A stretch of DNA of 64,000 nt, taken from the NCBI RefSeq assembly GCF_000002865.3, contig NW_001865041.1, positions 1,163,478-1,227,477 on the forward strand, written 5' to 3'. The notes under the pieces are model-generated. The model searched no databases. It was not told where the DNA came from and was given only the letters and a program-made list of their open reading frames with translations. Source of the DNA: Monosiga brevicollis MX1. Taxonomy: Eukaryota; Opisthokonta; Choanoflagellata; Craspedida; Salpingoecidae. A program made the position numbers and the translations under genes. This document shows, piece by piece, positions 11,901 to 21,986 of the stretch; within the stretch, counting starts at the first letter, position 1; every line of letters begins with the position of its first letter.

Positions 11901-14827
11901 TTGGACGTCGTCATCACAGCCCCAGCAGACCAAATTTTATTCTGGCACCGCAATCTTGGAAATGATTCCTATGATGCGACCCGTACCGAGATTGCCAATG
12001 GTAATGGCTTTTACGCTCTCACCGTCGTTGATTTCGACAAAGATGGCGACTTGGATTTAATCACCACCAGCTTGGTACCCGGAAACGTCATTTTATTTGA
12101 AAATATCGGCGGCGGTGCTTTTGCAGCGCCCATGCAACTCTACGATGGTTCTGCTGCTAGCACGGCGGCGGTTGACTTGACTGGAAACGGATTTGTGGAC
12201 ATTATTGTTCCTGATTACCATCGCTATGGCATTCGTTGGCTGGCCAGTCCCTGGTGAGTACCGCAGTGAGATAAAGTTTGTGCAACTGTGAGTGAGAATG
12301 TGTGTGTGCGCGCGTGTGTGTGGGTTACTAACTGTATTTGATTTCTTTCTCGGATGGTAGCCACTCCGTGACAACGACACAGGCAACAACAACAGTCTTG
12401 CCAACGACTACCACGACGACTACCACGACGACCACCACGACAACAACGACCACGACAACGACCACGACGACCAAGACCATCACGACCACCACGACAACGA
12501 CAATGACCACGTCGGCACTGTCTTCAACCAGACAATCCACAGATCCGACATTTTTGCCATCCATTGCAACAACTGCCTCATTCTCCCTACTATCAACTTC
12601 CACAACACAGCCGCTTCTACCGTCGTCGTCGTCGTCGTCGTCGCCTATCACCTATCCCACCATGTCCACCATTGCCCGTGCTGTTACAACAAGCGAGTGC
12701 GTCTGCGTAAACCTACCGCCCAATCGCGCTGTTTTGGCCTCTGCAGTCGACGGTTTGTTGATAGCGGCTGCTTGTTTGATAGGTTGCCAACGCCAAGTGA
12801 AGACTTGGTCTCGACTACCACTCAGGCGCAAGAGGGTGCTGCTCTCCACTCCACGACATCCAAGGCACCATCAATTATGCTGGCAGTGCTTGTTCCTTCG
12901 CTTTGTTGCATCGTCCTGCTCGTTGGAGCCGTGTTGTGGCGACTTCGGCATCGTCGCACGCCGTTGGGTCAGAACCAAGTCGGTCACTCGGCGTTTGTAG
13001 ACACTGTGCCCATGTCGTCTGCCCAGCAGATCGAAATGTGCCTTTGGCAGTTTCAAAAAGACACACGGCAGCGCACACGGCATAAGTCTTCTTCTGCTGG
13101 CAGAGGACGGCCTATGAATATGGTTTCAAGGTACCATGAATGTATCTCTTAGTCTTTTTTTGTTGGACATTGGCCTTGACTCAATAACCGTTTTTTGTGG
13201 GGGTGTGGCAGGAGCTGCTTGGCCATCAAAGCTCCCCTGGGTGCCGGAAACTTTGGCACTGTGTTTAAGGTAAGTACTGTGGTGCCAGTCGTTGGAATAG
13301 CGTGTTTTTTATTTTATTTCATTTTTAAGGACGTCCTTTGCTCATGAGATGTGTGCTTAGGCAACTGTCGTCCGCCACCGCGAGCAATTTAATCATGCCA
13401 GCGTTGTAGCCTTAAAGACTTTTGATGCTGTTGAGGTTTGTTCTTTCCTCATCGGAGGCACCGCCTGGGCTGGGACCCTGATGCATGCAGCCAGGTGTTT
13501 AAAGACTCATTCTAACACTTGACATGTACATGCTCGGTCGCCAATTAGGCCATGGATTACAAGGCCGTCATGATGGAAGCGGCGCTGCTACACACGGCCT
13601 GTGACCACACCCACGTGGTGCGCCTGTTGGCGGTTGTCGACGACAGGTATGTGGCGAATCGTCCCGAGGGAATGAATGTGGCGAATCGTCCCGAGGGAAT
13701 GAAAATCGGTCCTGTGGGTGGTCTGTTGCATTCACAGCAGCTGTGCCGTACATTCCACAGCGTTCCGATAGGGTTGGTTCTCGAGCTGGCAGATCTGGGT
13801 GATTTGCGATCTTATCTTCGTCAACAAGCGGGTTCGCTTTCAGATGATGCCAAGGTACTATGAGAAACTGGCAATGCGCAAGGTGACACACGTGGCGTAG
13901 CAAAGTGTGGCCGACTTCAAAACTTCTCGCTCCCATTTACGACTCACCGATGGGACCTGCCGGTATGACGTAGGTGGAGCTGGCGGTTCAGATAACATCT
14001 GGACTGCGACACGTCCACGACTGCGACCTGGTCCACCGTGATCTCGCCAGCCGTAATGTCTTGTTGTTTCGGCGTACTCACGCCGTACCATTGGCAAAGC
14101 TGGGCGATTTCGGTTGTAAGTTTGAACATCTTTCCTCGAAAATTGGCACGTCAAGGGTTAGAGCGGCAGACTTTCCTTTGACGGGTCCTGGATTGCATGT
14201 GCCGAGCTTAGTGAGCCGTTACTTGTCCAAGGACCACGACTATTACAAAACAGCACAGCTCGACGACATGCCGTTTCGGTTCGTAGTGCTGCTGAGTTGT
14301 GTCTGGCCAGTTTTTTTAGATCATCTCCAATCCTCTTGGGCAGTGCTTGGCTCACCACATTTGATTTGGTGAACAGATGGCTGTCACCGGAAGCGTTGCG
14401 ACGCGGCAATTTCACGTTTGCCTCAGACATCTGGTCCCTTGGTGTGACGCTGTGGGAGGTGCGTGCCTGGGGACCCATTTTTCTTCGTGGCAGAACAAGC
14501 TAGCCTTGCCCGCTGCGAGTGTTTCTCACGGCATAACGTGTGCACTAGATTTATAATGAAGGAAAAACTCCGTACGGAGCACGCACACTGCAGATGATTA
14601 TCGAAATGCTCAATACGGATGCGAGACTCAGCCTCAGCCAGTTTCCCGAAAGCTTGGCTCACCTCGTCAGCAAAATGTGGCACGTCGATCCGAGCCAACG
14701 CCCAGCAGCAAGTCGTGTGGAACGCACTTTGACCGTACAAATGAGCTCAATGCCAGGCTTTCAGCATAATCCATTCACCGAGGCGCTGCTTGCCTCTATG
14801 GATTTGGAGGTGGAAAGCGAGTTGTGA
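8979..14827 (+). CDS. Receptor tyrosine kinase with 21 FG-GAP/VCBS repeats in the ectodomain
   Basis: Single-pass receptor kinase of about 1617 residues in 11 exons: 8979-12253, 12361-12696, 12783-13130, 13212-13269, 13361-13435, 13549-13646, 13761-13854, 13974-14115, 14212-14278, 14377-14458 and 14549-14827. All phases match and the sum is divisible by three. A signal peptide (about residues 1-22, [12 protein letters not shown]) leads into 21 repeats centred on DLDGDGxxD calcium-type loops, all in exon 1. A Thr/Ser-rich stalk, a membrane segment ([17 protein letters not shown]) and the kinase follow. Kinase marks are [17 protein letters not shown] (VAIK Lys), MMEAALL (alpha-C Glu), [25 protein letters not shown] activation loop, RWLSPE and [17 protein letters not shown] and RWLSPE mark it as a tyrosine rather than Ser/Thr kinase. 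The tail after the kinase is short. The ligand is unknown. Start 8979 was chosen because it gives the signal peptide; in-frame upstream Met 8865 does not. Confidence 0.92.
12361..12660 (+). repeat. ACN-repeat coding for the Thr/Ser-rich stalk of the receptor kinase
   Basis: In-frame ACN codons, almost only Thr between about 12398 and 12515, then Ser-rich with a TCG run (12621-12641). It lies just outside the membrane segment, so it is probably an O-glycosylated stalk (inference from composition and place). The repeat makes this part prone to length change. Confidence 0.8.
13650..13703 (+). repeat. 27-base tandem duplication inside a receptor-kinase intron
   Basis: Two adjacent copies of a 27-base unit beginning ATGTGGCGAATCGTCC lie just after the donor at 13647. 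They fall wholly within the intron 13647-13760. Near identity of the copies suggests a recent event. Confidence 0.9.
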
Positions 14828-15068
14828 ATGCCAGTGACTCTGCTTCTGTCAGTCTGGTGTGTTGAGCTTGGTTGTCCTGGACGTCACCTTGTAGATTATT
14901 TTATTGCGAACAGATGGAATTCGAACACTACTCTGCTTGATCTGCTCCTGTCGTTTCGACACGTTTGCGCTCGATTGCAGATATTTAAATTTAAGATTGT
15001 TATACTTTTTACTTTAAAATAGAGAGAGCGCGAGAGCAAAAACCAGCTTTTTCAAAAAACGTCGCAGC
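14828..15068. other. Short intergenic region before CWF19L2
   Basis: Between tandem plus-strand genes. It holds an AT-rich patch (14980-15020) and a short GAGAGCGCGAGAG stretch. No gene seen. Confidence 0.4.
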
Positions 15069-18024
15069 ATGGATGAGCTGGGCTTTGTGTCAGGCGACCA
15101 GAGCCGCTTCGAGCGCGAAGAGCGGCGGCGGGCGCGTGAAACCATCTTAGCACATGTGCGTGAACTGGCTTCTAAGGGACTGAGCGTCGTTGCACTCCCC
15201 CGTTGTTTGTCTCGTGACTGAAGTTACTGTGGATTGTCTGGGCACGATCATGCTGGCAACACAACGCAGGAGGCTAGACAGCACGAGCGTCGTCAGCATC
15301 GTGCTAAAGAGGAAGCGGTGAGTGTAGCCAGTGGAGCTCCTACATGATGTCACATTGTGCAGGCGGCCCAGGGCCCAAAGAAGAGCTCTCGCTTTGTCTC
15401 ATTGCTTTTCTGCCTCGACCCCTGCGACGTACCACCTCTATGCTGCTGGTAACAGGCTTGGGACAATCCCGCGCTACGCCATTTGGATGCGGTAAGGCAC
15501 GGTGCATAGTTGGCTGATGTATACACCACAGTCCATTGAACAGCCAACACCAAGGCTCGCTGCGATATTATGCTTTGCACGCTGCCGCGCCGACGAACCC
15601 TGGCCTCACTCCAGCTCGATGCTTGAAATTCTGGACCGACCGCTTTTTGTGCACAGGAGGGCGATCAAGAACGAAAGAAGAAGAAGAAGAAGCACAAATC
15701 CGAACACAAGTCCAAGCACAAAAAAAAGAGCAAACATCGACATGCCGACAAGGTAGGTGAACGGTACCCGAGGCCTGTCATCTTGTGCAGCGTGGGGCAA
15801 ACTAACCCACGCTGTTTTGTTTGGCCTTTTTCTTTTTTTTTTCACATGGCTACAGGAAGAGAGCGATGGTGATTCCGATGATTGGGTTGAGGCTGGGTCA
15901 GATTCGGAGAAGAAAAAGGACCCGATGGAACCTGGGCGTTTGGATGCCAATCGCGAGTCGTGGATGACCTTTAGTGATCGCGGCCAAGATGCAGACCCCT
16001 TTGCCTTGCTTGCTGGCACCTCCGTGCGCGATATCCGGGTATGTCGTGGGCGCGCGACAGATTGACACCTGGGCTGTGGCAACGCGCTTCCAGTGTGCCA
16101 GGCTGACAGGCCACACGTTTTCATGCACGAACAGGCTGCCAAGGCAGAGCGGCGCCTCGAGGCCTCACAAGCTGCCAAGGAGGTGGGTTTGTCTGATCAT
16201 CAAAAGGCCCTTCTTGTGCCTGAGTCCACATTCATGCCCGTCTTCCCCCGTAGGAGGTAGCTCGACGCCGACAAGCTTTGGAGCTAAATCCTTCTTTCGA
16301 CCACATGGCCTCCGTTGGGGGTGGACAGGCCGATCGGGCCAAGGAGGGCGGTGCAGTGCCCAGTTGGCGTGCTCGGCTAAGCGGAAAGGCGGCCGCCGGG
16401 TCTACCACAGACAAAGGAGATGTTGATGCTGCAAACGCGTCTTCGCAGTACGCGTCGAGTGTTCGCGAGTCAACCTCTGGACTCTTGCGACCCAGTGCCA
16501 GCAACTCGGGCTGGTCGAGTGCCGCGAGCCAGAGCCAGTTTATCCGATCCAAGTTTGTTTCCAATGATCCATCGCCGTCGACTGGTGTTCGAAGCATGCC
16601 GCCATCCTCGGCAAGGGGAGCTCCGCCGTCGCCATCAGCCAGCGAGTCTGAAGGGGAAGACGAAGCTGGGCGTTCGGGCTCGCCACCACCATCGGATGCA
16701 GCCTTGAATGAAATGGCAGCCGAGCTCATGCAGGCAGAAATCATGGGTGATGAGGTATGGTCCTTCTATGCCACGCAACTCTGATTGGTGCAAGTTTTGT
16801 CCTCTGAAACCCCCCCCCCCCCTTCGCCCACACACACACACACACACACACGGGCGGTGTCACTCACTCGCGTCGTATGTGCTGCTGGTGACATGTAGGA
16901 GGATGTGGCACGCCTCAAGGCCCGGTTAGAGGCGGCGCGGGCACGCCGTAGTCAGACCGGCCCCCGCGGGGCTCAAGCAGGCAATCAACGTGGCCGTGAG
17001 CGTGGTCGCACTGGGCATGCTACAAAGCGCAGTAGTGAGCGCTCAGGCGCGGAGATGTCAGGTGCAGACGGTCAAGAAGCAGAGGTGGCCGTGCTAACCA
17101 CCACCACCCGCCGAGGCATGGTCATGCCTGCCAACGTCAATTTGGAAGCAGTCATGCCAGCAAAACGCCATAAATCTCGCACAGTCAGTACAGTCGCCTC
17201 TGCCCGTTCCCTCCCACCTTGTTGCTTAGGGTTGGCCATTTTGCCGCTTAGTGTGCAAAGTGGGCTAGCTCATTGCATCACATGGCTTGTCCTTCAGGTG
17301 CCCACACACGATCGCGAGGGCACTCGGCACCAATATTTTGCCGATGATAGCATGGGTCAGAATGTACAGGACCTCTTGCAACGCGAACGCCTAGGCCTGG
17401 ACGATGACCAAGATGCCGCTGCCATGCGCACCATTGGAACACACGGTCGCGGTCTGGACAGCGAGGACTACACCGTTGATGATGCATTTGTGGACCAGGC
17501 TGCCAAGGGGCAAAGCCGTGAGCGGCGTGAGCAGAAGGACCGTCAGCGCGCCGTTCGAGGTCTGTGGCACGCCCAGATCCGTTTCCAATCCCTGCTTTGC
17601 TTCTGCGTTGCGCTGGTCAACCGCGAAGCAACACTTACTTGATTGCTGTGCTCTGACCTGAAACAGACTATCACCGACAGCAAAAAACGCTCGAGTCTTG
17701 TCATTACTGCCTGGACGCGCCTCGCTTCCGCAAGAATCTTGTGGCTCACATGGGCACCAAAGTAATGCGCTTTGCTGGCCAACCTTACCTTGTGCAGGGA
17801 AGCAATCTGGTCTTACTTGGCTCCATTGCCATGTCTAGATGATCTTGATGGTCCCGGAAAGAGGGGCGCTCGTTTCTACCCACTGTGTCTTGGTTCCGAT
17901 CCGACACGTTACTGGTCTGACTGAGCTTGAAGAGGATGAGCGTGAAGAGTTACGAGTAAGTTCTCTTTGATCGATGCCAGGATGAATTAGAGAGGGCAAT
18001 GCTCGGGGACGAAGTGGGAAAGGA

Positions 18025-18062
<38 letters not shown>

Positions 18063-18828
18063 ATTCCAGCCAGTTCTCACCTCATTTTTGAATGGTTTGC
18101 TCCGGTGATTCTTTTCCTCTGTGCTACTAGGCCCTGCAACGGCGAGTGGTGGCCATGTTTGCCCCGGAAAAGAAAGATGTGGTCTTCTTCGAGTGCTCCA
18201 TGCGTCTACACAAACAGCGGCATACTGTCTTGCATTGTGTTCCACTTTCTTTTGACGATGCGACCATGGCGCCCATGTTCTTCAAGGTTTGTGCACGCCC
18301 ATATCGCCATATCGATGGCGCGGCCGGTGCGACGGCAACGCTTCTTGTGCATCTCACGCCATGAGGTGCCCCATTTGGCGCTTTAACGTTTGGGGATGAA
18401 AATAATTTAGAAAGCCATCTTGGAGAGCGACGCTCAATGGTCGCAGAACAAGAAGCTGGTAGATGTGCGGGAGGGCGGAATTTATCGTGCCGTTCCCAAA
18501 GGATTTCCCTACTTTTACGTAGCTTTTAGTCCTGATCGTGGCTTTGCACACGTCGTGGAGGACGAGGAGCTGTTCCCAGAGTACTTTGGCGCCGTGAGTC
18601 GTGCTTTTATGTATCTCGCAGCAGGCCCAGTCCCTTGACCTCTCTCTTCTACTGCTCCTTGGGTCTCTCTCACGTTCTTTGTGTATCGCTTGAGAATAGG
18701 AAATTATTGGTGGCATGCTCGATGTGGCACCACGAACGTGGCTCAAGCCACACCGCGAAGATTCACATACCCTCAAATCTCGGGTCCAAGGGCTTATTGG
18801 GCGCTGGGAACGATCTGGCTCTTCTTGA
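15069..18828 (+). CDS. CWF19L2: CWF19L2-type spliceosome/lariat-debranching cofactor
   Basis: CWF19-like proteins act with the post-catalytic spliceosome and lariat debranching. Fifteen exons run from ATG 15069 to TGA 18826-18828 and give 752 residues. The N-terminal half is charged: [19 protein letters not shown], an AWDNPALR motif, a Lys/His-rich stretch (15657-15752), then [10 protein letters not shown]. The C-terminal half carries both CwfJ domains: [19 protein letters not shown] (17667-17761), [20 protein letters not shown] with the HIT-like IRHVTGL (17839-17955), VFFECSMRL (18131-18286), [15 protein letters not shown] with GLPYF-like GFPYFYVAF (18411-18593), and EIIGGMLDV (18700-18828). 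These match human CWF19L2 in order and spacing. Thirteen of 14 introns are phase 0 and nearly every exon is a multiple of three. The end is shorter than in human, which continues with a QFAQWWKPYDF tail. Confidence 0.92.
18031..18060 (+). repeat. Poly-T tract in a CWF19L2 intron
   Basis: An uninterrupted run of about 32 T in the intron 17956-18130, on the coding strand. It may act as an extreme polypyrimidine tract although it lies about 70 bases before the acceptor. Confidence 0.85.
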
Positions 18829-19025
18829 GTGCGGTCTCCTTTCCCCTTGGTATTCTGGTGCAATCGAACTGCCAACTATCCCAGTCTCGTTCGACAGTGC
18901 CATTGTGATCACCAAACCAAACCAAAGGGGTGGAGGTGAAGCAACAATAACGTTAGGAACAAAAAAGAAAGAATCGAAACATTTTGTCATCATATTTCGA
19001 GGGGGGTCAGGTGTCACAAGTCATC

Positions 19026-20060
19026 ATGGCTGCTGGGCAGTCGCGACCCTTTGCCTGCTATATCTGTGATGAGGCTGTTCCAACATCGGCATACCCGGTG
19101 CGTCAGCCAGTCGCCGCTGCAATCCTGCGTTGAATGCTTGTTAGTTGCGTGGATTGGACTCATGTCCTGGCTGGCCGGCTGATCTGGTGCATCAAAGGCC
19201 CACCTGATGGGGCATGCGCGCGAGCTTGAAGCGAAGACCGGTCAACCTGCCGAGTTGGGGTTGTGTCTTGGCAGTACGTCTACCTGTCCGTCCACGCGTC
19301 TGTGCGTCTGAGGTCACTTTGGAACGTCCAAGGCAGGAGACGGCATGATCCAACCTTCTCACACGCAAGCGTGTGCATCGTGGATCCCTTCATGCTGATT
19401 TGTTTCAGGTGCGGGATGGAATGATCATGTGGACAATGGTCGGCGATGTACGCCGGCGTGTACAATGAAAAACCATAGCGGTCATTCAACAGGGCCCATC
19501 GAACATGCTCAAGGTATAAGGGCAAGTGCCAACAGGAGTACAACCCGTCCACTCTGCGATGGCTTGATGTTCGTGCCTGGCGGTTGTCACGCTCATGTTT
19601 TTTATTCATGCCTGTGTCGTGGTGGCTAGACGCCTTCAATTTGGCCAAGCCCCTCGACAACGCTGAACAGCTTGATGCTATTGAACTTATTTTAGCGCGA
19701 CAGCAATCGAGCGAGGCCAAGCTAGAGTTGCCCGATCATCTCTCCGAGCCCAAGCCTTCAACACTTCTCCCGACTTGCTCCCAGTCGCTATTCCAGGCGC
19801 CCGTTGGCCAGAGCTTTCAAACCCTCTCATCCGACGTTGCCCAAGCTTGGCCTTACAATGCGTTTGGTTTCCGCAACATGGCTACATCACACCGTGGCGG
19901 CCAAAGAGGTTCCGAGGTACGGGCAGCGGCAGCGGCAGCGGCAGCGCCCTCAGGGCACCACGAGCAACGACTTGTCAGTCTGCGGCATGATCAGGTGAGT
20001 TTGGAATTGCAGCTCGGGTCTTCATTTATCGAGAAGCCGAGGCCAAGGACTCGAAGCTGA
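19026..20060 (+). CDS. Small zinc-finger protein with two split C2H2-like motifs
   Basis: Family not recognised. Four exons join in phase: 19026-19097, 19198-19273, 19409-19513 and 19630 onward. Exon 1 gives MAAGQSRPFACYICDEAV, with a C-x2-C pair; exon 2 supplies the HLMGH half, so one C2H2 finger is cut by an intron. Exon 3 (phase 1) adds a second possible knuckle, C-x3-C then H-x2-H (RRCTPACTMKNHSGH). Exon 4 is polar, DAFNLAKPLDNAEQLDAIEL onward, with an Ala tract from GCAGCG repeats. The 3' end is uncertain: reading through stops at 20060, while use of a donor at 19995 and an acceptor near 20055 would give another end near 20173. The finger suggests nucleic-acid binding, which is inference only. 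Confidence 0.6.
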
Positions 20061-20383
20061 GGCTCATGAAAAGTGGCGTGGCTATGGCGGAGATAGGGGC
20101 GACGTCATTCTTCTGCGCCGTAATCAAGATGGCCGAGCTAGAATCCCCCATCACGGTCGGCAAACCCAAATGATTGCAGGAAGGAACAAGAGGATGACTA
20201 CCGAGCAGGCTAGAACCTGCGTCTGAGACGCAAATGATGGAATTGGCACCAGCTGCTGTGCAATTGAGCAGTTGATAAAACAGAGATGCCGGACGAGGCG
20301 GGAAAAGTGGACAACAACAACATGATGGTATAAAGGGACGAGAAGTGAAAAAGAAACGTCGGTTTCTGCCAAATTTGTGAGGC
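20061..20383. other. Convergent 3' region, no separate gene resolved
   Basis: Between the ends of the zinc-finger gene (+) and the Dabb gene (-). The first part (to about 20230) may be an alternative last exon of the zinc-finger gene, since an open frame continues there. Otherwise nothing recognisable. Confidence 0.35.
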
Positions 20384-21282
20384 TTAGGCAGTCTTGATCA
20401 GAGCAGCCGTGATGATGGAGCCAACCACGATACCGCCAAAAACGCCGGCAAGAGCTGCGGAGACACAAGCGGAGGGTGGGTCAGCGCTGGCCAGGCGCCT
20501 GAAAAACCAAGCAAGCAAGAACCGCGTGGTGCTTCCACGTTCAAGCAGTAGTTTGGCGCACACAAAAGGCACCATGACATACTTGGCCACCAGGGCTTGT
20601 CAAAGTTGTGGCTGGCCACAATGTCCGCAGCCACAATGGGATCTTCCTTGGCCAGGACTATGAGTGATGGTCATATCCAACGGCAAGAGCGTGTGAGTGT
20701 GTGTTGGAGGGCGTCAGATTGACCAGAGAACAGGAGGAAGAAGCCCAGGAAAGGGGGGAGGAGGGAGGGCAGAGAGCATTTGTTCTGCTTCAAACATACT
20801 TGGGCGAACCAAAGCCAAAGCATTCAAGTGCTCGGGACTCTAAGCAATGTGATGGCAATACAAGCAGAGGGAGTGAGGCAAAAAGAAGCAGCCAGCACGT
20901 CCAATGTCCAGCAAGAGTTGGGCAAAACAGATGAAGGATGCACGCACCGAGTTATAGGTGCTCAAATCCTGTGCATTGGCAAAAGTTGACACGAGCATGT
21001 GGGTGTAGTGGCCCGAGCGATCGTCAAATCCCGGATAGAGGTTGCTACATTGGTCGCGATAAATGCGTAATATCAGCTTGGCGAGGGAAAGTAGAGGCGT
21101 TTGCCAAAAGACTTTCCACGGAAAAATGAATCGTACCTGGCGATGGGCTCGACACGAAGGCTCTTGATGACGTGGGGGAGCTGCGTGCGGAGCGCGCGGA
21201 GAGCCTTGAGCGCAGTCTCGCGCTGGGCGTCGGGCACATCCGATCGGATGGCGATGACCACAACATGTTGAATGTCCGGCAT
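20384..21282 (-). CDS. Dabb (stress-responsive A/B barrel) domain protein with C-terminal membrane anchor
   Basis: Dabb proteins are small dimeric ferredoxin-like barrels; their substrates vary. Four exons (21282-21137, 21044-20948, 20646-20562, 20454-20384) close in frame. Exon 1 is the Dabb signature MPDIQHVVVIAIRSDV with ALRALRTQLPHVIKSLRVEP. Exon 2 gives LYPGFDDRSGHYTHMLVSTF, the G-x-T-H strand of the fold. Exon 3 has AADIVASHNFDKPWWP, and exon 4 is a hydrophobic tail, LAGVFGGIVVGSIITAALIK, ending in TA. About 132 residues, near the usual length plus a tail anchor. Exons 1 and 2 are secure. Exons 3 and 4 rest on phase matching, and another frame of the 20590-20384 region is also open. The anchor suggests a membrane-bound Dabb protein (inference). 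Confidence 0.75.
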
Positions 21283-21511
21283 AGTGGCTGTGCGGTGGGA
21301 AGTCCAATCTGCAACATAAAGCAAAGACAATACTTGTTTATTCATTCGCCTTTAAGCCAGCCCCCCCCCTCTCCCCGAACGAAGCAGGCATCAATATCCA
21401 CGCTCACCGACACAGCCCGACTGCCCTCTCTCGACTCACCACAAAGATGCTCCACACAAACTCTCTCCAAAAATAAAATCAAAAAAACCTGTGAAATTGT
21501 TTTTGTGTGCT

Positions 21512-21581
<70 letters not shown>

Positions 21582-21986
21582 ACATCTGTCTCTGCCTCTG
21601 TTTCTGTCTCTGTTTCTGTCTCTGCCTCTGTCTCTGCCTCTGTTTCTCTGTCTCTGCCTCTGTTTTTCTGTCTCTGCCTCTGTCTCTGTCTCTGTCTCTG
21701 TCTCCCTCTTTGTCTCTCTTTATGTCTCTTTCTGTCTTCCTGTCTGTCTCTGTTCTTGCCTTCAGATCTCTCAGCTTTGTGGGCAACTTTCGCAAGCACG
21801 GGCGATTTCGGGTCTGGGGGCTGCTGCTGCTGTAGCAAGCTGAAATAGGAGGCGGGAGGCGGGGTGCGAGTTGACTAGGTGGGTGTGGCAAGACAACACT
21901 GCACGCGGAATGTGTCCTGGAAGAAGCCGCTGTGAGTGCCGCTGTGAGTGCCGCTGTTCTCACAAAGAAGCCACCACCACGCAGTG
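21283..21986. promoter_or_regulatory. Divergent upstream region of Dabb and transporter genes with CT repeats
   Basis: About 700 bases between divergent starts. Most is a pyrimidine microsatellite (21511-21770). No coding exon was seen outside the long repeat-derived frames. Confidence 0.45.
21511..21770. repeat. CT microsatellite grading into CTGTCT/CTGCCT repeats
   Basis: A perfect CT run of about 65 bases (21512-21578) is followed by about 190 bases of TCTCTGCCTCTGTTTCTG-type units. It produces spurious long frames on both strands. Confidence 0.95.

Noticed and set aside
21172-21848. Plus and minus open frames across the CT repeat
   Set aside because: Low-complexity translation of a microsatellite, with no flanking coding signal on that strand.
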